The position numbers and the translations under genes are program-made. Positions 33,549 through 43,224 of a DNA stretch of 64,000 bases are shown here, piece after piece (the stretch's first letter is position 1; the number at the start of each line of letters is the position of its first letter). The notes beneath the pieces were generated by a model. It searched no databases and was not told the origin of the DNA. It saw only the letters and a program-made list of their open reading frames with translations. Source of the DNA: Pseudoduganella flava (lineage in GTDB: Bacteria > Pseudomonadota > Gammaproteobacteria > Burkholderiales > Burkholderiaceae_D); NCBI RefSeq assembly GCF_007830495.1, contig NZ_VLKW01000004.1, positions 62,001-126,000 on the forward strand, in the 5' to 3' direction.

Positions 33549-34448
33549 ATGTCTTCGTCGTCCCCTGCCCGGGGCCAGCGCGCGCCCACGTTGATCGCGC
33601 CCGTCCCGTTGTTTTTTGTTTTCCTGTGGAGCACGGGATTCATCGTGGCCAAGTTCGGCCTGCCGTATGCGCCACCGCTGACGTTCCTGCTGTTGCGTTA
33701 CGCCTGCGTCGTCGCCGTCCTGGCGCCGCTGGTGTGGCTCGTCAAGGCACCGTGGCCGCACGGCAAGGCGGGCCATATCGCGCTTGCCGGCCTGCTGCTG
33801 CACGGCGGCTATCTGGCGGGCGTGTGGTCGGCCATCAAGCTGGGCATGCCGGCCGGGCTGTCGGCGCTGATCGTCGGCATGCAACCGATCCTGACGGCGT
33901 TTGCCGCGCCGCTGATCGGCGAGCGCGTGACGCCGCGCCAATGGCTGGGCTTGCTGTTCGGCATCGGTGGCGTGGTGCTCGTCGTGTACGCGAAGATCAC
34001 GTTGACGGGGCTGTCGTGGCAGGCGATCGCGCTGTGCCTGGGCGCGCTGCTGTCGATCACGGCCGGCACGCTGTACCAGAAGCGCTGGTGCCCGGCCTTC
34101 GACCTGCGTACGGGCACGGCGATCCAGTTCAGCGCCTGCTTTGCCGCCACGCTGCCGTTCGCGGTCGCGCTGGAAGGCTTCAGCCCGGCACTGGACGCCG
34201 TCGACTGGACGCCGCGCTTTGCGGGCGCATTGGCGTGGTCCGTGCTGGGCCTGTCGATTGGCGCGATCTTCCTGCTGTTCGCGCTGATCCGGCGCAGCGA
34301 CGCGACCCAGGTGACGAGCTTGCTGTACCTGACGCCGCCGACAACGGCGCTGATGGCCTGGCTGATGTTCGGCGAAGCGTTCAGCATCCTTGGCGTGGCC
34401 GGCATGGCGCTGGCTGTGCTGGGCGTCGTGTTCGTGGTTCGTAAATAA
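33549..34448 (+). CDS. EamA/DMT-family transporter
   Basis: 299 residues with ten predicted hydrophobic helices arranged as two EamA repeats. The first starts PLFFVFLWSTGFIVAKFGLPYAPPLTFLLLRY and the second near ALCLGALLSITAGTLYQKRW. The C-terminal signature SLLYLTPPTTALMAWLMFGE is typical of metabolite/amino acid exporters of the RhaT/YdcZ kind. The substrate cannot be read from the sequence. It precedes a nitroreductase gene by six bases, in the same operon. Confidence 0.92.
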   Translation: MSSSSPARGQRAPTLIAPVPLFFVFLWSTGFIVAKFGLPYAPPLTFLLLRYACVVAVLAPLVWLVKAPWPHGKAGHIALAGLLLHGGYLAGVWSAIKLGMPAGLSALIVGMQPILTAFAAPLIGERVTPRQWLGLLFGIGGVVLVVYAKITLTGLSWQAIALCLGALLSITAGTLYQKRWCPAFDLRTGTAIQFSACFAATLPFAVALEGFSPALDAVDWTPRFAGALAWSVLGLSIGAIFLLFALIRRSDATQVTSLLYLTPPTTALMAWLMFGEAFSILGVAGMALAVLGVVFVVRK

Positions 34449-34454
34449 GGAGCA

Positions 34455-35156
34455 ATGATGATTTCGAGTCCCCAGCAGCAGGCGGTCGACGCCGCCATCA
34501 CGTCGCGCCGCTCGATCCGCGCTTACCTGCCGACGCCGGTGGCGCGCGAGGACGTCGCCGCGATCCTCGAGGTGGCGAGCCGGGCACCGTCGGGCACGAA
34601 TACGCAGCCGTGGAAAGTGTACGTGCTGACGGGCGCCGCCCGCGCGGCGCTGTGCGCGCGGATCGACGAGGCGTATCGCGATCCCGAGCAGAACCGGCAA
34701 CACCAGGAAGAGTACGCATACTATCCGCGCGAATGGAAGTCGCCGTACATCGACCGGCGCCGCAAGGTGGGCTGGGACCTGTATGCGCTGCTGGGCCTGA
34801 CGCGCGACAACAAGGAAGGCATGGCGGCCCAACATGCGCGCAACTTTCATTTCTTCGACGCGCCCGTCGGCCTGATCTTCACGATCGACCGCATCATGGA
34901 GCAGGGCTCCTGGCTCGACTACGGGATGTTCCTGCAGAACGTGATGGTGGCGGCGCGCGCCCGCGGGCTCGACACTTGTCCGCAAGCAGCCTTCACACAA
35001 TTCCATCGCATCATTGCGGAACGGCTGGCATTGCCCGACAATGAAATGGTGGTGTGCGGGATGGCGCTCGGCCATGCCGATCCGGCCCGGATCGAGAACA
35101 CACTTGTAACGGAACGGGAACCGGTTACCAGTTTTGCTACATTTATGGAAGACTAA
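34455..35156 (+). CDS. Nitroreductase family flavoprotein
   Basis: 233 residues. FMN-binding pattern: SRRSIRAYLPTPV (Arg-Arg-Ser-Ile-Arg) at the N-terminus, then SRAPSGTNTQPWKVYVL and, in the C-terminal half, LDTCPQAAFTQFHRII and VVCGMALGHADP. Such enzymes reduce nitro compounds or quinones with NAD(P)H. The ATG at 34455 follows AAGGAG, and a second ATG is the next codon. It is the second gene of the transporter operon. Confidence 0.93.
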   Translation: MMISSPQQQAVDAAITSRRSIRAYLPTPVAREDVAAILEVASRAPSGTNTQPWKVYVLTGAARAALCARIDEAYRDPEQNRQHQEEYAYYPREWKSPYIDRRRKVGWDLYALLGLTRDNKEGMAAQHARNFHFFDAPVGLIFTIDRIMEQGSWLDYGMFLQNVMVAARARGLDTCPQAAFTQFHRIIAERLALPDNEMVVCGMALGHADPARIENTLVTEREPVTSFATFMED

Positions 35157-35293
35157 GTTTTCGTTGCGGCCTCGCATCAGCGGCGCAATTCTTTTGTCAA
35201 GACCAGTGCTCGACAATGTGAAATGATGTTGCGCCCGCTCTGCATTTTGCTACACTGCAACGGATCGTTCTGCTGCTGACACGGGGATATCGT

Positions 35294-36385
35294 ATGTACA
35301 AAGTAATCGTAGCCGCGCTGCTTTCCGCGCTGTGCGTATCGGTGCCGGTCACTGCCGTGCAGGCGGCCGAGGGCGTCAAGAAGACCGCGAAGAAAAGCGT
35401 GGTCAAGAAGGCCGGCGTGCGCCGCCTGGCCGCTGCCGAGCCGCGCGACAAGATCGTGCGCCGCGTTGTCACTGTGCGCGGCAAGAAGAAGGTCGTGTAC
35501 CAGCGCATGACGAACGTCGGCTTCGCGCCCCGTCCGACGATGGGCGACCTGGCCGGCCTGAACCTGACGCGCGACCCGCTCGACCTGAAATCGAACGTGG
35601 CGCTGGTCGTCGACCAGAACAACGCGGAAGTGCTGTTCGAGAAGAACGCCAACGTGGCGCTGCCGATCGCATCGATCACGAAGATGATGACGGCGCTTGT
35701 CGTCGTCGAGGCGAACCAGGACCTGGACGAGGTGCTGACCGTCACCGAGGACGACGTCGACCGCGCCAAGTTCTCCAGCTCGCGCCTGAACGTGGGCGAC
35801 CAGCTGACCCGCCGCAACATGCTGCATATCGCGCTGATGAGTTCGGAGAACCGGGCCGCGTCCGCGCTGGGCCGCAATTATCCGGGCGGCCTGCCGGCGT
35901 TTGTCGAAGCGATGAACGCGAAGGCGCAGGCACTGGGCATGACGGAGACGCACTACGCCGATTCCACCGGCCTGTCGACGCGGAACGTGGCCAGTGCGCG
36001 CGACCTCGCCAAGCTGGCGATGGCGGCCTATGAACACCCGATGCTGCGCGAGTTCTCCACCGATCCGAAGGCGATCGTGGAACGTAACGGCCGTCCGGTG
36101 CAGTTCGGCACGACGAATGGCCTGGTGATGCCGACGTCCGGCTGGCAGATCGGCTTGCAAAAGACGGGCTTCATCAACGAGGCCGGGCGCTGCATGATGA
36201 TGCAGGCCGTCGTCGAAGGCCGTGCCGTGATCATGGTGCTGCTCGATGCGAAGGGCACCGCCGCGCGCGTGGCGGATGCGGTGCGGATGAAGAAATGGCT
36301 GGCGGCACTGAAGCCGGCGTCGTTCTCCGACACGGCCGGCGCGGCCGGCGCCGGCGCGATGACTCAGTCCGCAGCCGGCATGTAA
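35294..36385 (+). CDS. pbpG: D-alanyl-D-alanine endopeptidase (PBP7/8 type)
   Basis: 363 residues with a signal peptide (residues 1-24, ending VQAAEG) and a Lys-rich linker. The S11 serine peptidase motifs are all present: SITK with nucleophile Ser127 and Lys130, SEN at 184-186, and KTG at 290-292. It cleaves D-Ala-meso-DAP cross-links in the periplasm and helps remodel peptidoglycan. The 3' end overlaps the convergent IclR gene by 22 bases. The C-terminal Gly/Ala-rich tail is poorly conserved. Confidence 0.94.
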   Translation: MYKVIVAALLSALCVSVPVTAVQAAEGVKKTAKKSVVKKAGVRRLAAAEPRDKIVRRVVTVRGKKKVVYQRMTNVGFAPRPTMGDLAGLNLTRDPLDLKSNVALVVDQNNAEVLFEKNANVALPIASITKMMTALVVVEANQDLDEVLTVTEDDVDRAKFSSSRLNVGDQLTRRNMLHIALMSSENRAASALGRNYPGGLPAFVEAMNAKAQALGMTETHYADSTGLSTRNVASARDLAKLAMAAYEHPMLREFSTDPKAIVERNGRPVQFGTTNGLVMPTSGWQIGLQKTGFINEAGRCMMMQAVVEGRAVIMVLLDAKGTAARVADAVRMKKWLAALKPASFSDTAGAAGAGAMTQSAAGM

Positions 36386-37146
36386 CCCAATGTGGCGGAG
36401 ATCTGGTTGGCGGTATTGACCAGGTCTTCCAGCCATTCCTCCTGCAGGCGGTCGGCCGGCGCCGAGATCGACAGGCCCGCCACCAGCTTGCCGCTGTCGT
36501 CGCGAATCCCCGCCGCCATGCAGCGCACACCCAGTTCCAGTTCCTCGTTGTCGCGCGCATAGCCGCGCGAACGCACCAGCGACAGCTCGCGCTCCAGGCG
36601 CGCCAGGTCCGTGATCGAATTCTTGTTGTGGCCCGCCAGGCCCGTGCGGGTCGCGTACGCGCGGATCGCCTTCGGTTCGTCCACCGACAGGAACAGTTTA
36701 CCCGTCGACGTCAGGTGCAGCGGCCCGCGGCCGCCAATGGCGCGCACCACCTGCATGCCGGAGCGCTCGGAGAACGCGCGATCGATGTAGACGATCTCGT
36801 CGCCCTGGCGCACGGACAGGTTGATCGTCTGCTGCGTCTTCTTGTGCAGTGCGCGCATGAAGTCCAGCGCCGCTTCCCGCACGGACAGGCGGCTCTTGAC
36901 GACATTGCCCAGCTCCAGCAGGCGCATGCCGAGCCGGTAGGTGCCCGGTTCGATGCGGTCGACGAAACGCGTGAGCACCAGGTCGTTCAAGATGCGGTGG
37001 GCGGTGGACGGGTGCAGCCCCGAGACCTTCGACAATTCCTTCAGGCTGACGGGGTCCGGGTACTTGGCCAGCGCATCCAGCAGGCCCACCATGCGTTCGA
37101 TGACCTGGATCGTCGTTTTTTGTTCCGGAACGTTTTCCATTTTCAT
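36364..37146 (-). CDS. IclR family transcriptional regulator
   Basis: 260 residues. The winged helix-turn-helix is at 10-75 (DALAKYPDPVSLKELSKVSGLHPSTAHRILNDLV). The effector-binding domain is marked by LTSTGKLFLS, ARDNEELELGVRCMAAGIRDDSGKLVAGLSISAPADRL. IclR proteins usually respond to aromatic or short-chain acid metabolites. No catabolic operon is adjacent, so the target is unknown. Convergent overlap with pbpG at the 3' end. Confidence 0.93.
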   Translation of the reverse strand: MKMENVPEQKTTIQVIERMVGLLDALAKYPDPVSLKELSKVSGLHPSTAHRILNDLVLTRFVDRIEPGTYRLGMRLLELGNVVKSRLSVREAALDFMRALHKKTQQTINLSVRQGDEIVYIDRAFSERSGMQVVRAIGGRGPLHLTSTGKLFLSVDEPKAIRAYATRTGLAGHNKNSITDLARLERELSLVRSRGYARDNEELELGVRCMAAGIRDDSGKLVAGLSISAPADRLQEEWLEDLVNTANQISATLGYMPAAD

Positions 37147-37280
37147 GATGTGGTTGGTGCGGTGCAGTATCAGTGCGGTCCTTTATACCATGATGTGAAA
37201 AAAATGGGAATTGCAGGAATCCTCTAGTGGAACACGCCGTTATAATGGCCCACTTATTTATTTCCCAAAAGTACCGGCGT

Positions 37281-37667
37281 ATGACCGAACCTGTCAGCGA
37301 GTTCAAGAGTAAAAGCGGTTTGAAACGGATCGTGTCCGCCTTCGGCTATTCGCTGCAGGGCTTGCGGACGGCGTGGCGGCACGAGCACGCTTTCCGGCAG
37401 GAGCTGGCCGTGTGCGCCGTCGGCTTCGTGCTTGCGTTGGTACTGCCGATCTCCAGCTTCCAGAAGCTGGCGCTGATCGCCGTGCTGCTGCTGGTGCTGA
37501 TCGTCGAGCTGATCAATTCGGCGATCGAGGCCGTCGTCGACCGCGTGTCGCTGGAGCGGCATCCACTGTCGAAGAACGCGAAAGACTTCGGCAGCGCCGC
37601 CGTGCTGCTGGCCTGCGTGCTGGCTGCGGCTACGTGGGCGGTGGTGCTGTTCAACCGGTTCTGGTAA
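37281..37667 (+). CDS. dgkA: Diacylglycerol kinase
   Basis: 128 residues with three membrane helices. DgkA phosphorylates diacylglycerol to phosphatidate during phospholipid recycling. The signature helix is VELINSAIEAVVDRVSLERHPLSKNAKDFGSAAVLLA, with catalytic Glu and Asn. The N-terminal amphipathic helix and AWRHEHAFRQE are typical. The ATG at 37281 gives the family length; the open frame extends upstream to a GTG but without a binding site. Confidence 0.95.
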   Translation: MTEPVSEFKSKSGLKRIVSAFGYSLQGLRTAWRHEHAFRQELAVCAVGFVLALVLPISSFQKLALIAVLLLVLIVELINSAIEAVVDRVSLERHPLSKNAKDFGSAAVLLACVLAAATWAVVLFNRFW

Positions 37668-37705
37668 CCCTATATAAGAATCCGGTATAAGAAAGCATCA
37701 AAAAC

Positions 37706-37722
37706 TTAGTTCTCTTCTATAA
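37706..37722 (+). promoter_or_regulatory. Putative CysB-regulated promoter of sbp
   Basis: TTAGTT, six bases, then TATAA, preceded by an A-rich stretch. The same arrangement stands before cysT (40307-40322), and both genes belong to sulfate uptake. Confidence 0.45.
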
Positions 37723-37765
37723 GTGGTAAAGCTACAGTGCAACCTCCAAACAATAGGGGGTACCG

Positions 37766-38773
37766 ATGCTGTCCAAAAAACTTTCCACGCTTGCCGCCGC
37801 CGTCGTCACCACGTTCGCCGTCGCGCTGACCGCGCAGGCGGCCGACATCAGCCTGCTGAACGTGTCGTATGACCCGACGCGCGAGCTGTACCAGGACGTC
37901 AACGAGGCCTTCGCCAAGGAGTGGAAGGCGAAGACGGGCGACACCGTGAAGATCAAGCAATCGCACGGCGGCTCCGGCAAGCAGGCCCGCGCCGTGATCG
38001 ACGGGCTGCAGGCCGACGTCGTCACGCTGGCGCTGGCGTACGACATCGACGCCATCGCCGAGCGGGGCCTCGTGGCCAAGGATTGGCAAAAGCGCCTGGG
38101 CCACAATGCGACGCCGTACAGCTCGACGATCGTGTTCCTGGTCCGCAAGGGCAACCCGAAAGGCATCAAGGATTGGGCCGACCTCGTCAAGCCGGGTGTG
38201 CAGGTGATCACGCCGAATCCAAAGACGTCCGGCGGCGCGCGCTGGAACCACCTGGCCGCCTATGGCTACGCGCTGCGCCAGCCGGGCGGCAGCGATGCCA
38301 CCGCGCGCGACTACCTGAAGAAGCTGTACAAGAACGTGCCCGTGCTCGATTCGGGCGCGCGCGGCGCGACGACGACATTCGTCGAGCGGGGCATCGGCGA
38401 CGTGCTGATCGCGTGGGAAAACGAGGCGCTGCTGGCGATCAAGGAGCTGGGCCCGGACAAGTTCCAGATCGTGGCGCCGTCCGTGTCGATCCTGGCCGAG
38501 CCGCCGGTGGCGGTCGTCGACAAGGTCGTCGACAAGCGCGGCACGCGCAAGGTCGCCGAAGCCTACCTGAACTTCCTGTACACGGACGCGGCGCAGGACC
38601 TGATCGCGAAGAATTACTATCGTCCGACGGTGGAAAAGGAAGCGAAGAAATACGCGGCGCAGTTCCCAGCCATTAAACTGTTCACGATCGCCGACGTGGC
38701 GGGCGACTGGACGAAGGCGCAGAAGACCCACTTCGCCGATGGCGGCGTGTTCGACCAGATCTACCAGAAATAA
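37766..38773 (+). CDS. sbp: Sulfate/thiosulfate ABC transporter, substrate-binding protein
   Basis: 335 residues with a signal peptide (cleavage after AQAADI, about residue 24). The sulfate-binding family pattern is clear: [20 protein letters not shown] at the N-terminus, [34 protein letters not shown], and [20 protein letters not shown]. It delivers sulfate to the CysT-CysW-CysA importer encoded from 40379, from which it is separated by two unrelated genes and a repeat element. Confidence 0.95.
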   Translation: MLSKKLSTLAAAVVTTFAVALTAQAADISLLNVSYDPTRELYQDVNEAFAKEWKAKTGDTVKIKQSHGGSGKQARAVIDGLQADVVTLALAYDIDAIAERGLVAKDWQKRLGHNATPYSSTIVFLVRKGNPKGIKDWADLVKPGVQVITPNPKTSGGARWNHLAAYGYALRQPGGSDATARDYLKKLYKNVPVLDSGARGATTTFVERGIGDVLIAWENEALLAIKELGPDKFQIVAPSVSILAEPPVAVVDKVVDKRGTRKVAEAYLNFLYTDAAQDLIAKNYYRPTVEKEAKKYAAQFPAIKLFTIADVAGDWTKAQKTHFADGGVFDQIYQK

Positions 38774-38788
38774 CCGACAGGAGAGTGC

Positions 38789-39343
38789 ATGCCAGCCAGT
38801 CTTCCATTCCGCGTACTGATCGCGCCCGGCCTTTACGACAGCAGCCCGGATCATTGGCAGAGCCGCTGGCAGCGCCTGTACCCGTCGTTCGAGCGGGTGC
38901 AGCAGGACGACTGGAGTACCCCCGACTTGCTGGCCTGGAGCGCGCGGGTGGACGAGGTGCGCCGGCGCGATGCCCGCCCGACGTTGATCGTTGCCCACAG
39001 CTTCGGTTGCCTGGCATCGGTGCGCAGCGTGGCGCGCGATCCGGATCACGTGGCCGGCCTGCTGCTCGTTGCGCCCGCCGATCCTGACAAGTTCGACGTC
39101 GCCACGCTGGTGCCGCAGGCGGCGCTGCCGTGCCCGTCGATCGTCATCGCCAGCACGAACGACCCATGGATGCCGCAGGACCGGGCGCGCGAATGGGCCG
39201 GGCGCTGGGGCAGCACGTTCGTCGACGTGGGCGCGCTCGGGCACATCAATGCGGAGTCCGGCCTGAAGGACTGGTTGTTCGGGCAGCAGCAGTTGCAAAT
39301 CCTGGCGGAACGGGCGCACAATGCGAAACCGTTGCAATATTGA
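38789..39343 (+). CDS. RBBP9/YdeN-type alpha/beta hydrolase
   Basis: 184 residues. The family hallmarks are LIAPGLYDSSPDHWQSRWQ at the start, the nucleophile elbow VAHSFGCLAS with the catalytic Ser, and STNDPWMPQDRAREWAGRWGS with the Asp, then GHINAESG with the His. Serine hydrolases of this family have no clear physiological substrate. It lies 15 bases after sbp and is probably cotranscribed with it. Confidence 0.9.
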   Translation: MPASLPFRVLIAPGLYDSSPDHWQSRWQRLYPSFERVQQDDWSTPDLLAWSARVDEVRRRDARPTLIVAHSFGCLASVRSVARDPDHVAGLLLVAPADPDKFDVATLVPQAALPCPSIVIASTNDPWMPQDRAREWAGRWGSTFVDVGALGHINAESGLKDWLFGQQQLQILAERAHNAKPLQY

Positions 39344-39368
39344 TCTTTGACTATCACTGGAGACTTCC

Positions 39369-40007
39369 ATGACGCTACGCCTCGGCGATACCGCCCCTGA
39401 TTTCGAGCAGGATTCCTCGATCGGCCGCATCAAGTTCCACGAGTGGGCGGGCGATTCCTGGGTGGTGCTGTTCTCCCACCCCGCCGACTTCACCCCCGTC
39501 TGTACGACGGAGCTGGGCCTGACGGCCAAGCTGAAGCCCGAGTTCGACAAGCGCAACGTGAAGGCGATCGCGCTGTCCGTCGACCCGGCCGACGCGCACA
39601 AGGAGTGGATCAAGGACATCGAGGAAACCCAGAAGACGGTCGTCGGCTTCCCCATCATCGCCGACGCCGACAAGAAAGTGGCCACGCTGTACGACATGAT
39701 CCACCCGGAACAATCGGCCACCGCGACGGTGCGCTCGCTGTTCGTCATCGACCCGGCGAAAAAGATCCGCCTGCAGATCACCTACCCGATGAGCACGGGC
39801 CGCAACTTCGACGAGATCCTGCGCGTGATCGACGCCCTGCAGCTGACCGACAAGCACACCGTCGCCACGCCGGGCAACTGGAAAGACGGCGACGACGTGA
39901 TCATCCCGCTGACGATCCAGGATCCGGAAGTGATCAAGCAAAAATACCCGAAGGGCTATACGGCCCCGAAACCCTACCTGCGCCTGACCCCGCAGCCGAA
40001 CAAGTAA
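39369..40007 (+). CDS. 1-Cys peroxiredoxin (Prx6 type)
   Basis: 212 residues. The peroxidatic Cys45 is in DFTPVCTTELG, with the Thr/Pro and the Arg (ATVRSLFVIDPAKKIR) that complete the active site. The C-terminal domain (NWKDGDDVIIPLTIQDPEVIKQKYPKGY) is that of the Prx6 class. It reduces peroxides and is plausibly placed with sulfur-uptake genes. It ends at a strong terminator. Confidence 0.95.
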   Translation: MTLRLGDTAPDFEQDSSIGRIKFHEWAGDSWVVLFSHPADFTPVCTTELGLTAKLKPEFDKRNVKAIALSVDPADAHKEWIKDIEETQKTVVGFPIIADADKKVATLYDMIHPEQSATATVRSLFVIDPAKKIRLQITYPMSTGRNFDEILRVIDALQLTDKHTVATPGNWKDGDDVIIPLTIQDPEVIKQKYPKGYTAPKPYLRLTPQPNK

Positions 40008-40024
40008 GCGCCTGCACCCTCACC

Positions 40025-40049
40025 AAACCCGGGCCCGCCCGGGTTTTTT
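40025..40049 (+). terminator. Intrinsic terminator after the peroxiredoxin gene
   Basis: CCCGGG / CCCGGG stem with a CCCG loop, flanked by AAA and followed by TTTTTT. Confidence 0.9.
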
Positions 40050-40083
40050 ATTGCCCCAACTGCTGAGCTGGTCGCTAAACAAC

Positions 40084-40241
40084 AGGGGACTGTCCCTCGA
40101 TTTTGGCAACAAAAAATGCAGACGGTTATCGTCCTTGCGCTTTGTCGCCCAACGTCGTTCTTCTCGCGCCACCGCGAGCATATCCGTGAAATATCCACCT
40201 CATGAGGTAACAAAATTTCCAAAACCGAGGGACAGTCCCCT
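40084..40241. repeat. 158-bp MITE-like element with 23-bp terminal inverted repeats
   Basis: The ends AGGGGACTGTCCCTCG... and ...CGAGGGACAGTCCCCT are inverted copies of each other, 22 of 23 bases matching (40084-40106 and 40219-40241). The interior has no coding frame. No transposase is inside, so a trans-acting enzyme, perhaps an REP-associated tyrosine transposase elsewhere in the genome, would have moved it. Target-site duplication is not obvious. It separates the sbp group from cysTWA. Confidence 0.75.
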
Positions 40242-40306
40242 AATTTGAGAAATGTTGCGTGTGGCTATGCCATATCCGCAGAGGCATCTAAGCAAATGAC
40301 AAAAGG

Positions 40307-40322
40307 TTAGTTTGGTTTATAA
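40307..40322 (+). promoter_or_regulatory. Putative CysB-regulated promoter of cysTWA-cysB
   Basis: TTAGTT, five bases, then TATAA, as in front of sbp. Confidence 0.45.
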
Positions 40323-40378
40323 CGCCTAGATGCGAGACTTCGGCCTCAATATCCGAAAATGTAATAAGAGGGGCCACC

Positions 40379-41254
40379 ATGTCTGCAGTACTGCCGGTCA
40401 CGCAGCCGGTATCGTTTGAAGCGAGGAAGCGGGCGCCGTATCGGGTCATGCCGGGCTTTAAGCTGTCGCTGGGCTTCACGATCTTCTACCTGACGCTGAT
40501 CGTCCTGATTCCGCTGTCCGCGCTGTTCCTGAAGACGTTCACGATGACGTGGGAAGCGTTCTGGAGCGCTGTCACGTCCGAGCGCGTGATGGCGTCGTAC
40601 CGCCTGACCTTTGGCGCGTCGCTGATCGGTGCCGCCATCAACGTCGTCTTCGGCGGCATCGTCGCGTGGGTGCTGGTGCGCTACCGCTTCCCCGGCAAGC
40701 GCCTCATCGACGCGCTGGTCGACCTGCCGTTCGCGCTGCCCACCGCCGTGGCCGGCATCACGCTCACCGCGCTGTATTCGTCGAACGGCTGGATCGGCCA
40801 GTTCGTCGAGGGCAAGCTGGGCATCAAGGTCGCGTTCACGCCGCTCGGCGTCGTGCTGGCGCTGACGTTCATCGGCCTGCCGTTCGTTGTCCGGACCGTG
40901 CAGCCGGTGCTGGAAGACGCCGAACGCGAGCTCGAGGAAGCCGCCGCGTCGCTCGGCGCGTCGTCGTGGCAGACGTTTTCCCGCGTCGTCTTCCCCACCA
41001 TCCTGCCGTCGCTGCTGACGGGCTTCGCGCTGGCGTTCGCCCGCGCCACCGGCGAATACGGCTCGGTGATCTTCATCGCCGGGAACATGCCGATGGTGTC
41101 CGAGATCACGCCGCTGTTCATCATCACGAAGCTGGAGCAGTACGACTACACGGGTGCCACGGCGATCGCCGTCGTGATGCTGGTCGTGTCGTTCATCATG
41201 CTGTTGGCGATCAACCTGTTGCAGGCCTGGGCCCGCGGCAAATCGAGGAAGTGA
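40379..41254 (+). CDS. cysT: Sulfate/thiosulfate ABC transporter, permease CysT
   Basis: 291 residues, six or so membrane helices. The ABC permease EAA loop reads [30 protein letters not shown]. The family start [19 protein letters not shown] is recognisable. With CysW it forms the inner-membrane channel for sulfate. The start follows AAGAGGGG. The cysW ATG lies two bases after its stop. Confidence 0.96.
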   Translation: MSAVLPVTQPVSFEARKRAPYRVMPGFKLSLGFTIFYLTLIVLIPLSALFLKTFTMTWEAFWSAVTSERVMASYRLTFGASLIGAAINVVFGGIVAWVLVRYRFPGKRLIDALVDLPFALPTAVAGITLTALYSSNGWIGQFVEGKLGIKVAFTPLGVVLALTFIGLPFVVRTVQPVLEDAERELEEAAASLGASSWQTFSRVVFPTILPSLLTGFALAFARATGEYGSVIFIAGNMPMVSEITPLFIITKLEQYDYTGATAIAVVMLVVSFIMLLAINLLQAWARGKSRK

Positions 41255-41255
41255 C

Positions 41256-42137
41256 ATGAGTGCTGCGAATTCTTCCCACCGCGGCGAACTGCCGACCGTG
41301 TCCGACGTGCTGGAGCCGCGCTGGGTGCGCTGGGCCCTGATCACGGTCGCGCTGACGTTCCTGACGCTGTTCCTGTTCGTGCCGCTGTTCGCCGTGTTCG
41401 CCGAGGCGTTCCGCAAGGGCGCCGAGGTGTACCTGGAGTCGATCCGCGAAGACGATGCGATCGCCGCCGTCAAGCTCACGCTGATCACCGCCGGCGTCGC
41501 CGTGCCGCTGAATCTCGTGTTCGGCGTGGCCGCGTCGTGGGCCATCGCGAAGTTCGAGTTTCGCGGCAAGAGCCTGCTGCTGACGCTGATCGACCTGCCG
41601 TTCTCGGTGTCGCCCGTGATCTCGGGCCTGATCTACGTGCTGCTGTTCGGCGCGCAGGGCTGGTTCGGCGAATGGCTGGCCGAGCACGACATCAAGATCC
41701 TGTTCGCCGTCCCCGGCATCGTGCTGGCGACGATCTTCATCACGTTCCCGTTCGTCGCGCGCGAACTGATTCCGCTGATGCAGGCGCAGGGCAGCGAAGA
41801 GGAAGAGGCGGCCGTGGTGCTGGGCGCGTCGGGCTGGCAGACGTTCTTCCGCGTGACGCTCCCCAACATCAAGTGGGGCCTGCTGTACGGCGTGATCCTG
41901 TGTAACGCCCGCGCGATGGGCGAGTTCGGCGCGGTGTCCGTCGTGTCGGGCCACATCCGCGGGGAGACCAACACGATGCCGCTGCAGGTCGAGATCCTCT
42001 ACAACGAATACAACTTCGTCGCGGCCTTCGCCGTCGCCTCGCTGCTGGCGCTGCTGGCGCTGGTCACGCTGGCGCTGAAGAGCTTCATCGAATGGCGCCT
42101 GCACGAATCGCGTGCGGCCGAAGGCAACGACAACTGA
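41256..42137 (+). CDS. cysW: Sulfate/thiosulfate ABC transporter, permease CysW
   Basis: 293 residues with six hydrophobic helices. The EAA loop is [53 protein letters not shown], distinctive of CysW. It partners CysT. Its ATG lies directly after the cysT stop (TGACATG). Confidence 0.96.
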   Translation: MSAANSSHRGELPTVSDVLEPRWVRWALITVALTFLTLFLFVPLFAVFAEAFRKGAEVYLESIREDDAIAAVKLTLITAGVAVPLNLVFGVAASWAIAKFEFRGKSLLLTLIDLPFSVSPVISGLIYVLLFGAQGWFGEWLAEHDIKILFAVPGIVLATIFITFPFVARELIPLMQAQGSEEEEAAVVLGASGWQTFFRVTLPNIKWGLLYGVILCNARAMGEFGAVSVVSGHIRGETNTMPLQVEILYNEYNFVAAFAVASLLALLALVTLALKSFIEWRLHESRAAEGNDN

Positions 42138-42150
42138 AACCGGAGCAAAC

Positions 42151-43224
42151 ATGACGATCGCAGTCAAGAACATCAACAAGCGCTTCGGCGACTTCGTCGC
42201 GCTGAACAACGTGTCGCTGGACTTCCCGGCCGGTGAGCTGACGGCGCTGCTGGGTCCATCCGGCTGCGGCAAGACGACGCTGCTGCGCTGCATCGCCGGC
42301 CTGGAACACCCGGACTCCGGCCAGGTGCTGCTCGACGGCCAGGACGCGTCCGATCGCCACGTGCGCGAGCGCCAGGTCGGCTTCGTGTTCCAGCACTACG
42401 CGCTGTTCAAGCACATGACGGTGTTCGAGAACGTCGCCTTCGGCCTGCGCGTGAAGCCGCGCGCCGAGCGCCCGTCGGAAGACCAGATCCGCAGGAAAGT
42501 GAAAGAGCTTCTCGAGCTGGTGCAGCTGGACTGGCTGGCCGACCGCTATCCGCCGCAACTGTCCGGCGGCCAGCGCCAGCGTATCGCCCTGGCCCGCGCA
42601 CTGGCCGTCGAACCGCGCGTGCTGCTGCTGGACGAGCCGTTCGGCGCGCTGGACGCGAAGGTGCGCAAGGAACTGCGCCGCTGGCTGCGCCGCCTGCACG
42701 ACGACCTGCACGTTTCGTCGATCTTCGTCACGCACGACCAGGAAGAGGCGCTGGAAGTGGCCGACCAGGTCGTGTTGATGAACAAGGGCACCGTGGAGCA
42801 GATCGGCGCGCCGGACGAGGTGTACAACCATCCCGCCTCGCCGTTCGTCTACGGCTTCCTCGGCAACGTGAACGTGTTCCACGGCCGCGTGCACGAAGGC
42901 GTGCTGGCCAGCGAAGGCGTGCAGCTGGACGTGCCGGACCACACCCGCGTGCGCGACGGCAAAGGCACGGCGTACGTGCGCCCGCACGAGATGGACGTGG
43001 ACCGCTACGCGCCGGGCGCGGACGGCATCGTCGTCAAGCTGCGCCGCGCGCATGCGATCGGCCCGCTGGCCCAGCTGGACCTGGAGCGCACCGACAACGC
43101 CCAGCTGATCGAGGCCACGATCTCCAATGAGCGCTTCCGCAACCTGGCCCTGAAGGAAGGCGAGACGCTGGTGGTGCGCCCGCAGCGCCTGCGCGTATTC
43201 GTCGACGAAGGAGCTTCCATATGA
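42151..43224 (+). CDS. cysA: Sulfate/thiosulfate ABC transporter, ATPase CysA
   Basis: 357 residues. Walker A is [12 protein letters not shown], signature [15 protein letters not shown], Walker [13 protein letters not shown], followed by the H loop [15 protein letters not shown]-terminal TOBE-like domain binds regulators. The ATG at 42151 is chosen because GGAGCAAAC precedes it. The cysB start overlaps its stop by four bases (ATGA). Confidence 0.96.
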   Translation: MTIAVKNINKRFGDFVALNNVSLDFPAGELTALLGPSGCGKTTLLRCIAGLEHPDSGQVLLDGQDASDRHVRERQVGFVFQHYALFKHMTVFENVAFGLRVKPRAERPSEDQIRRKVKELLELVQLDWLADRYPPQLSGGQRQRIALARALAVEPRVLLLDEPFGALDAKVRKELRRWLRRLHDDLHVSSIFVTHDQEEALEVADQVVLMNKGTVEQIGAPDEVYNHPASPFVYGFLGNVNVFHGRVHEGVLASEGVQLDVPDHTRVRDGKGTAYVRPHEMDVDRYAPGADGIVVKLRRAHAIGPLAQLDLERTDNAQLIEATISNERFRNLALKEGETLVVRPQRLRVFVDEGASI

